NCBI GenBank assembly: GCA_020850915.1
Contig: JADZDV010000286.1
Coordinates: forward strand, 1 to 5,028
DNA: 5,028 bases
Reading direction: 5' to 3'
From: Chloroflexota bacterium
Lineage (GTDB): Bacteria; Chloroflexota; UBA6077; JADZDV01
Under the pieces are notes generated by a model. That model ran no database searches and had not been told where the DNA came from. It was given only the letters and a program-made list of their open reading frames with translations. Both the position numbers and the translations under genes were made by a program. Positions 1 to 4,453 of this stretch are shown here, in pieces (within the stretch, counting starts at the first letter, position 1; every line of letters begins with the position of its first letter).

Positions 1-151
1 AATTGTGCGCTCTTTTGCTCATAGTAAGGCCTGCGCGCTACTCAGGCAAGTAGGAAGGCCGCGATCGAGCGCTTGGCGACTGGATCCCGCGTGGCGACGG
101 TTCCCAGGTCTGCTGTCCGGCCGAATGCCCGCTCCCCAACCGCCTAAATCA

Positions 152-179
152 GAAGTCCCCGCCCGAAGGCGAGGACTTC
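152..179. repeat. Strong hairpin, possibly an IS200/IS605-type element end
   Basis: The 12-nt arms GAAGTCCCCGCC and GGCGAGGACTTC pair at 11 of 12 positions (one C-A mismatch) around a CGAA tetraloop. No T-run follows on either strand (plus side continues ACCAGCC, minus side TGATTTAGG), so it does not look like an intrinsic terminator. Hairpins of this size with a GAAG(T/C)CC-type foot are common as subterminal structures of IS200/IS605 and stand-alone TnpB elements. No TnpA or TnpB coding sequence is visible in the window, so the assignment is only a suggestion. The hairpin itself is certain; its origin is not. Confidence 0.5.
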
Positions 180-192
180 ACCAGCCTATATC

Positions 193-229
193 GTCGGTAC
201 AGGGGGAGTTCTAACCGACAGGTTTTCTT
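193..229 (+). terminator. Weak terminator-like inverted repeat
   Basis: GTCGGT (193-198) and ACCGAC (214-219) form a perfect 6-bp stem with a 15-nt loop, followed by AGGTTTTCTTC, a short T-rich tail on the plus strand. The stem is short and the loop long, and no intact plus-strand gene precedes it, so this is a weak call. Confidence 0.2.
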
Positions 230-244
230 CGTGAGTGACACGTT

Positions 245-308
245 CAGGGCCGTCAGCCCGAAGGCATAAACCCCATTCAGGTGCGCTACCAGACTGCGCT
301 ACGGCCCG
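245..308 (-). pseudogene. Truncated tRNA-Pro(GGG)-like sequence
   Basis: Read on the minus strand from 308: a 7-nt acceptor-like strand CGGGCCG, then TA at the position 8-9 equivalents, a perfect D stem GCGC/GCGC with loop AGTCTGGTA containing the invariant GG, then an anticodon arm CCTGA-ATGGGGT-TTATG. That arm has U33, anticodon GGG (plus-strand positions 272-274) and G37, as in tRNA-Pro; four of its five stem positions pair (one C-T mismatch, one G-T wobble). A CGGCCC (plus-strand 247-252) can close the acceptor with 6 of 7 pairs. Between the anticodon arm and that strand there are only 12 nt, forming a GCC-TTCG-GGC mini hairpin in place of the variable loop and T arm, and no CCA follows. 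The 5' half is clearly tRNA-like. The molecule as a whole is most likely a decayed or recombined tRNA gene rather than a working one. Confidence 0.5.
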
Positions 309-381
309 CCGCGGTTCGACCCCTGGAAGGAGCCCCGGCTCGATCAGTATACCCGCGTCTGAGGGCGCGCCTCAACTGATG

Positions 382-465
382 GGAAGGGCAGTCGAGCAAC
401 GGACCGACGTGGTGGGCAGCTTGCCGAACCCGACCTCGGTGATCCGGCTGGTGGGGGTGGTCTAA
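382..465 (+). pseudogene. IS256-family transposase C-terminal remnant
   Basis: The frame ending with the TAA at 463-465 contains EQRTDVVGSLPNPTSVIRLVG. This matches the conserved C-terminal stretch of IS256/Mutator-type transposases, usually of the form (K)RRTDVVGIFPN-x3-VIRLVGA. Upstream of Glu-Gln-Arg the expected STNPLERLN region is not readable in this frame; a possible LN sits in another frame near 371-376, suggesting an indel. The usual continuation (AEQHDEW and the last 15-20 residues) is missing because the frame stops right after LVGVV. No DDE catalytic residues remain, so this is a scrap of a decayed insertion sequence, not a functional transposase. The identification rests on about 20 residues and was not checked by search. 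Confidence 0.55.
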
Positions 466-581
466 CGGGGAGCCGACCAGACCGTCGGCCTTGCTGGCGG
501 CGGGCTGCACGGGGAGGCCTGTCGTCTCGGACGCGCTCACTCCGCCCGGACGCTCTTTCACGGAGTTCCAGCGGGGGTAGT

Positions 582-1925
582 CTAATGTCTATGTGACCGG
601 GTGCGGCGGGGTGATGGGTTCAGGCGGGCGGCGAGGGAGCCGAGCGAGGTGGTGTGCCGGCTCGGGGTGGCGTGGCGCAGGCGGAGGATGGCGCGGGTGC
701 CGGCGCCGGGGACGCTGTGAACGGTGAGGTCGCCGCCGTGGGCCTCGACGAGGGTCTTGGCGATGGCCAGGCCGAGGCCGGTACCGCCATCTGACCGGGT
801 GCGGGCAAGGTCGGCGCGGTAGAAGCGGTCGAAGATGCGCGGCAGGTGCTCCGGGGCGATGCCAGGGCCGGTGTCGGCTAGCTCGACGATCGCGTCGCCG
901 CCGTGGCCACGAACGGTCAGTTCGACCCGGCCGTCCGCCGGGGTGTGCTTGATGGCGTTGTCCAGCAGGACCAAGAGGACCTGCTGGAGCCGGTCAGGAT
1001 CGGCTTCGACGATGGGTGAGGGACCGTCCTGGCGGAAGGCGAGGTTGACGCCGCGCTCGCGGGCGAGCGGCTCGGTGCGGCGGGTCATCTCCGCGGCGAG
1101 GGCGCCGACGTCAATCTCCGCCACGGCGAGCTCCAGCTCGCCGCGGTCCGAACGGGCCAGGGTCAGCAGGTCGCTGGCCAGGCGCTGGAGGCGGACGATC
1201 TCCGAGCGGATGTCGTCAAAGAGCTCGCCGTTGCTGGCCAGCGGCTCGTCGCGATGCTGGTTGAGCAAATCCGTGGCGGAGCGGAGGACGGTGAGCGGGG
1301 TGCGCAGCTCGTGCGAGGCGTCGGCCACGAACTCCTGCTGGCGGCGGAACGCGCGCTCGATCGGCACGAGGGAGCGGCCGGCCAGGAACCAGGCACCCGC
1401 GAGCGAGAGCAGCAGGCCGATGACGCCACCGCCGATCAGGACGGCGAGCAGCGACCGGAGCGCGCTCTGCTCGGGCGCGAGGCTCTGTCCGACGACGACC
1501 ATCGTGCCGGCGGGCGCGCGCGGACTCACGAAGCGGGTGAAGACACGGGTCGGCTCGCCGTCCAGGGCGAGCGTCGCGTAGGCGCCGCCCCGATCCGATG
1601 GGACGGGCAGCGAGGCGCCGGACACGCGCGCCTGCTGGGGGTTTGCGATGAGTCGGCCGTCCGGACCGACCAGCAGGTAGAAGACGCCGCCGCGATAGCC
1701 CGAGCGATCGTCGCGGTCCCGGTCGCCCTGCCGGGCCGGGGCGTCGCGCGCCATCGCTTCGAAGACGCTGTTTGCCTGCTCGGAGCGACTTGCGAGGTCA
1801 CGGTCCACCTGGTCGACGAGGGTCTTCGAGAGAGCCACATAGACGGCGGTGCCAAGGACGAGCAGGATCAGCACGAGCACCGCCATGCTCCAGGCCACCA
1901 GCCTCCAGCGGATGCGGTTGAACAC
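582..1925 (-). CDS. Two-component sensor histidine kinase
   Basis: This 447-residue membrane sensor kinase autophosphorylates on His and passes the phosphate to its partner regulator. TM1 is at about residues 10-32, an extracytoplasmic sensor region at about 33-157 (no recognised ligand domain; Arg/Asp-rich patch at 65-78), and TM2 at about 158-182. The H box ASHELRTP carries the phospho-acceptor His205. ATP-binding motifs follow in order: N box LLDNAIKH (320-327), G1 DTGPGI (351-356), F box FDRFYR (365-370), G2 GGTGLGLAI (380-388). Only about 22 residues separate TM2 from His205, so no full HAMP domain fits. The start is GTG at 1925; TAGGAG lies about 12 nt upstream and overlaps the regulator's stop codon, 15 nt between genes. 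The last 30 or so residues (from HATPSRH) are an Arg/Ser-rich tail outside the family fold, reaching towards the debris zone. The signal sensed is unknown; the neighbouring flavin redox genes make a redox or respiratory cue plausible (inference). Confidence 0.93.
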   Translation of the reverse strand: MFNRIRWRLVAWSMAVLVLILLVLGTAVYVALSKTLVDQVDRDLASRSEQANSVFEAMARDAPARQGDRDRDDRSGYRGGVFYLLVGPDGRLIANPQQARVSGASLPVPSDRGGAYATLALDGEPTRVFTRFVSPRAPAGTMVVVGQSLAPEQSALRSLLAVLIGGGVIGLLLSLAGAWFLAGRSLVPIERAFRRQQEFVADASHELRTPLTVLRSATDLLNQHRDEPLASNGELFDDIRSEIVRLQRLASDLLTLARSDRGELELAVAEIDVGALAAEMTRRTEPLARERGVNLAFRQDGPSPIVEADPDRLQQVLLVLLDNAIKHTPADGRVELTVRGHGGDAIVELADTGPGIAPEHLPRIFDRFYRADLARTRSDGGTGLGLAIAKTLVEAHGGDLTVHSVPGAGTRAILRLRHATPSRHTTSLGSLAARLNPSPRRTRSHRH

Positions 1926-1940
1926 GGCTGTTGCTGGCTC

Positions 1941-2614
1941 CTACGCCTTGATGGTGTAGCCGACGCCGCGGACGGTGCGAATGAGCGGACGGGCGAAGCC
2001 GCGGTCGATCTTGTCGCGCAGGTAGTGGATGTAGATCTCAACGACGTTCGAGGTCGTCTGGGCATCGTAGCCCCAGACGTGATCGATGATCCGCGTTTTC
2101 GTGAGGACCCGGCCGGCGTTGCGCATGAGGTACTCGAGCAGGTCGAACTCCTTGGCGGTCAGCTCGATCGTCGCCGCGCCGCGCCGCGCCGCGCCGCGTG
2201 GCGCCCGAGGTCGAGGGTCAGATCGCCCACCTCCAGGCGCTCGTCCTGACCGTCGCTGTTCCGTCGGCCGAGGGCGCGCACGCGCGCGAGCAGCTCCTCG
2301 AGGGCGAACGGCTTGGTGAGGTAGTCGTCGGCGCCGGCGTCCAGGCCCTTCACCCGGTCAGCCACGGCGTCGCGGGCGGTGAGCATGAGGATCGGCGTGC
2401 TGACGCGGCCGCGGCGCACTTCGCGGGCGACTTCCAGGCCGGACATCTCAGGCAGCATGACGTCCAGGACGATCAGGTCGTAGGCGCCGCTCTCGGCGCG
2501 CATGAGCCCTTCCGCGCCGTCATGCGCCACGTCCACGCGGTGGTCCGCCTCGAGGAGCGCCCGCTCCACGATCCGGGCCACCCGGGGGTCATCTTCGACA
2601 AGCAAGACGTACAT
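1941..2614 (-). pseudogene. OmpR/PhoB-type response regulator, frameshifted by a 5-bp repeat
   Basis: The receiver domain starts MYVLLVEDDPRV and carries the acid pocket Asp8-Asp9, phospho-acceptor Asp51 (VLDVMLPEMSG), Thr79 (LMLTAR) and Lys101 (LTKPF). The DNA-binding domain begins near LEVGDLTLDLGRHAAR (about 127-142), but as written the frame then runs RRGAARRRSS and stops at 2159, giving 151 residues. The other frame from about 2171 continues TIELTAKEFDLLEYL to RTVRGVGYTIKA with the TAG at 1941, an intact winged helix. The break sits in a (GCGGC)5 run at 2172-2197; deleting one unit gives RHAARRGAATIELTAKEF and exactly 222 residues, the normal family length. It could be a true pseudogene, a slippage-switched gene, or an assembly error. 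The ATG at 2614 is chosen because it fits the family start; its Shine-Dalgarno (AGGA only 2 nt away) is poor. It lies directly upstream of its kinase and probably controls itself and the divergent operon. Confidence 0.9.
2172..2197 (-). repeat. (GCGGC)5 tandem repeat inside the response regulator
   Basis: On the minus strand five perfect GCGGC units plus one G follow the His codon CAC and precede ACG ATC GAG (Thr-Ile-Glu). The tract is 26 nt long, 2 modulo 3, so it shifts the frame. Four units (21 nt) or seven units (36 nt) would be in frame. Units of 5 bp are prone to polymerase slippage, and pure GC tracts also cause sequencing and assembly errors. Confidence 0.95.
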
Positions 2615-2786
2615 GGTCCTGGAGAGCACGATACACCCGCAAGCTTGGAGCATCCTTGGAAAAGACTGAAGCAAGATCGGCTGAATTCTCAGAAAGCTCC
2701 AAGGTTGCCTCCCTACACTGTCCATAGGACCGCTGCGATGGCTCTGCCGAACAGGACATCGAGCGCCACAACAGGGAGGCCAGGGG
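2615..2786. promoter_or_regulatory. Divergent control region with candidate regulator boxes
   Basis: This 172-bp region separates the minus-strand two-component genes from the plus-strand flavin operon and should hold both promoters. CTTGGA occurs as a direct repeat at 2644-2649 and 2655-2660, exactly 11 bp apart, the spacing typical of OmpR/PhoB-family tandem half-sites. The first copy, CTTGGAGC (2644-2651), has a perfect inverted partner GCTCCAAG (2696-2703) with centres 52 bp apart, about five helical turns. The region is less GC-rich than its surroundings. No convincing -35/-10 pair was found for either direction; TTGCCT (2705-2710) and TACACT (2714-2719) are poor elements and too close together to pair. 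Confidence 0.5.
2774..2779 (+). promoter_or_regulatory. Ribosome binding site of the FMN_bind gene
   Basis: GGGAGG sits 7 nt before the ATG at 2787, a near-ideal Shine-Dalgarno placement that supports this start for the first gene of the plus-strand operon. Confidence 0.7.
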
Positions 2787-3446
2787 ATGGCCGTCAACAG
2801 ACACAGGAAGATGTCTCGCGGTCTGGTGGCTCTCAGCTCGTCGGCCATCGCGGCCGTCTACTTCGCAGGCGTCCTTGCCACCCAGGGTGCCGACGTGAGC
2901 CTCGGGACTGGCGAGAGCACGGCGGCCGCCGCCAACCCGGTGCCGATCGTCTCTCAGGCAGGTTCATCGAGCGCCCCGGCGCCGTCGGTCGCTTTCAATC
3001 GATCGCCGAGCACGGTGCCGGCCAGCCCACCGACCGTCTCGCCGGCCAGTCCGTCTACCAGCGTGCCAGGCAGTGCACCTGGCGGACCGTCCGGCAGCAC
3101 GTCGAGCGCTCCGAGCAGCTCCGCGAGCACGGGCGCCGCGTACCGGGACGGGACCTACACCGGCTCGGGGACCAGTCGCCGTGGCGGCTTCACGGTGGCC
3201 GTGACGATCCAGGGCGGGCGGATCGCCAACGTGGCGCTGACCCAGGTGACCACCCAGTACCCGGCCTCCCGGATCGCCGCCCTGCCGGGGCAGGTGGTCG
3301 CGCGCCAGAGCGCCCAGGTGGACCGGGTGAGCGGGGCAACCTACAGCACGCAGGCGTTCCAGCAGGCGGTGGGGCAGGCGCTCAGCAAGGCCCGTCAGAC
3401 GACTGCCAGCGCGGGCACGGCGCTAGCCCAGGGCCAGGGAGCATGA
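2787..3446 (+). CDS. Membrane-tethered FMN_bind domain flavoprotein
   Basis: This 219-residue protein has a short basic N-terminus (NRHRKMSRG), one hydrophobic segment at about residues 12-32 that can act as signal anchor, then a long Ser/Pro/Thr/Ala/Gly-rich linker (about 45-117). A C-terminal FMN_bind domain (about 118-203) begins YRDGTYTGSG, continues GGFTVAVTIQGGRIANV and ends with DRVSGATYSTQAF. The D-x-x-SGAT motif (Asp179, Ser182-Thr185) is the signature on which ApbE enzymes attach FMN through a phosphoester to the last Thr, as in NqrC, RnfG and related proteins. By topology the flavin domain should lie outside the membrane on a flexible tether. ApbE follows with an ATGA overlap, and an RnfD-like subunit comes next, so it is probably an electron shuttle in a membrane redox chain. 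Electron donor and acceptor are not evident from the window. The start is supported by GGGAGG 7 nt upstream. Confidence 0.88.
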   Translation: MAVNRHRKMSRGLVALSSSAIAAVYFAGVLATQGADVSLGTGESTAAAANPVPIVSQAGSSSAPAPSVAFNRSPSTVPASPPTVSPASPSTSVPGSAPGGPSGSTSSAPSSSASTGAAYRDGTYTGSGTSRRGGFTVAVTIQGGRIANVALTQVTTQYPASRIAALPGQVVARQSAQVDRVSGATYSTQAFQQAVGQALSKARQTTASAGTALAQGQGA

Positions 3447-4453
3447 TGCGCATGACCTCGAGCACGCTGCCTCCGGAGGCCCCGGTGTCCGCCGATGCCG
3501 CTCGCAGCTACCAGGCCGTCGGGACGTCGATGGGCACGGTCGTCTCCCTGGAGGTGATCACCGCGCGGCCGGCGGCGGAGGCGCGGGGCGCGATGGACCG
3601 CGCGCTCCGCTGGTTCGCCGCTGTGGAGCGGACATGCAGCCGCTTCGACCCGGCGGGCGAGGTCCAGCGACCGCGGCTGGCGGCCGGCCGACCGGTGGCG
3701 GTGAGCCCGATCCTCTTCGAGGCGACCCGCTTCGCCACGGCGCTGGCGAGCCAGACGGGCGGCGCTTTTGACCCGACGGTCGGCCACCTGCTGGAGGCCA
3801 GGGGCTTCAACCGACAGTACGCAACGGGCCAGGCGATCCGATCGTCGATCCCGGCGAGCGACCGCCCAACGTACCGCGACGTGCAGCTCGACGCGACCCG
3901 GCAGACGATCGCCCTACGCCGGCCGCTGGTGCTCGACCTGGGCGCGGTGGCGAAAGGGCTGGCGATCGACCTGGCGGCGCGCGAGCTGAGCGCGTTCGGC
4001 GACTACTGCATCGATGCGGGCGGGGACATCTTCGCTCAGGGGCGGAACAGCCTCGGCGAGCCGTGGCAGATCGGGGTGCGCAACCCGCGCGAGACAGACG
4101 CTGTTGTTCGAGTACTGAGCATCTCCGGCCAGGCGGTCTGCACCTCTGGCGATTACGAGCGGCGCACCGCGGATGACCGGGAGCATCACCTGGTGGACCC
4201 GCGCTCCGGGCGGTCGGCGGGAACGCTTGCCAGCGTGACGGTCGTGGCGTCCACAGCCCTGGCGGCCGACGGCCTGGCCACGGCGGCCTTCATTCTCGGC
4301 CCCGCGCGGGGCCTGCGCCTGCTGGAGCGCGAGGGGGCTGGCGGCCTGCGAATCGCGCCGGACGGCGCGATTCGCACCACGCGCGGTCTCGGGCGCGCCA
4401 GCGGGCTACCTTTGCAGAGCAGAGATGAGCAGGGACAGGGACGGGCACTATGA
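3443..4453 (+). CDS. apbE: FAD:protein FMN transferase (ApbE family)
   Basis: ApbE enzymes split FAD and attach FMN covalently to Thr of target flavoproteins, using Mg2+. The 336 residues show the family's motifs in order: GTSMGT (27-32), CSRFDP (65-70), GGAFDPTVG (106-114), DLGAVAKGLAID (165-176), DAGGDI (191-196), TSGDYER (234-240), HLVDPRSGR (249-257), SVTVVAS (264-270) and ADGLATAAFILG (275-286). Length is typical. The start overlaps the FMN_bind stop (ATGA at 3443-3446); ATGs at 3446 and 3452 are in frame and, given AGGGAG at 3436-3441, either could be used. None of the three starts gives a signal peptide or lipobox: the N-terminus is polar (TSSTLPPEAPVSADAARSYQ), whereas many ApbE proteins that flavinylate extracytoplasmic domains are exported. 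The likely substrate is the SGAT motif of the preceding gene. A perfect hairpin lies in its 3' coding part, and its stop overlaps the next start by 4 bp. Confidence 0.93.
   Translation: MMRMTSSTLPPEAPVSADAARSYQAVGTSMGTVVSLEVITARPAAEARGAMDRALRWFAAVERTCSRFDPAGEVQRPRLAAGRPVAVSPILFEATRFATALASQTGGAFDPTVGHLLEARGFNRQYATGQAIRSSIPASDRPTYRDVQLDATRQTIALRRPLVLDLGAVAKGLAIDLAARELSAFGDYCIDAGGDIFAQGRNSLGEPWQIGVRNPRETDAVVRVLSISGQAVCTSGDYERRTADDREHHLVDPRSGRSAGTLASVTVVASTALAADGLATAAFILGPARGLRLLEREGAGGLRIAPDGAIRTTRGLGRASGLPLQSRDEQGQGRAL
4347..4376 (+). repeat. Perfect 13-bp hairpin inside the 3' end of apbE
   Basis: TGCGAATCGCGCC (4347-4359) and GGCGCGATTCGCA (4364-4376) are perfect reverse complements around a GGAC loop. 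The hairpin is in frame inside apbE (encoding about LRIAPDGAIRTT) and ends 74 nt before the start of the next gene. No T-run follows, so it is not a standard terminator. An mRNA-stability or processing element, or a protein-binding site, is possible. Confidence 0.85.

Larger units (their letters stand above)
1..581. other. Gene-poor region with mobile-element and tRNA debris
   Basis: No convincing intact protein gene is visible. The open frames here have low-complexity Arg/Pro/Ser/Gly composition and no recognisable domain. What can be supported is listed separately: a hairpin at 152-179, a tRNA-like stretch on the minus strand at about 245-308, a transposase C-terminal remnant at about 382-465, and three copies of a short GGGGG-TCTAA motif. 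The rest (1-150 and 466-581) shows nothing I recognise. Taken together it looks like a decayed insertion zone flanking the 3' end of the histidine kinase gene. Confidence 0.6.
202..587. repeat. Three dispersed copies of a GGGGG-N3-TCTAA motif
   Basis: GGGGGAGTTCTAAC (202-215), GGGGGTGGTCTAAC (453-466) and GGGGGTAGTCTAAT (573-586) are near-identical plus-strand 14-mers. The second coincides with the end of the IS256-like remnant and the third with the stop codon of the histidine kinase. They may be remnants of element ends or of a local duplication. The short length makes chance a real possibility. Confidence 0.3.

Noticed and set aside
152..179. CRISPR repeat
   Set aside because: Only one copy is present, with no regularly spaced repeats and no cas genes.
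835..1581. 248-codon plus-strand open frame
   Set aside because: Ser/Arg-rich antisense shadow of the histidine kinase with no plausible fold.
1941..2126. Separate 61-residue gene for the winged-helix fragment starting at ATG 2126
   Set aside because: The start is an internal Met of the normal DNA-binding domain and would omit the first strands of the fold. It is better read as the 3' part of the frameshifted regulator.
2172..2200. Programmed ribosomal frameshifting as the explanation for the split regulator
   Set aside because: The site lacks a classic slippery heptamer, and a missing or extra 5-bp unit in a tandem repeat explains the shift more simply.
1254..2249. 331-codon plus-strand open frame
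   Set aside because: It is the antisense shadow of the histidine kinase and regulator, kept open by high GC, with no recognisable domain.
2615..2848. 78-codon in-frame N-terminal extension of the response regulator
   Set aside because: The receiver fold starts at MYVLLVEDD (2614). The extension crosses the intergenic region and overlaps the FMN_bind gene antisense, and has no family similarity.
2198..3442. Long plus-strand open frame upstream of and in frame with apbE, which would give a 751-residue protein
   Set aside because: The part before 3443 is antisense to the response regulator and out of frame with the FMN_bind gene; it has no family motifs and an Arg/Gly/Asp-rich shadow composition. 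ApbE homology begins only after 3443.
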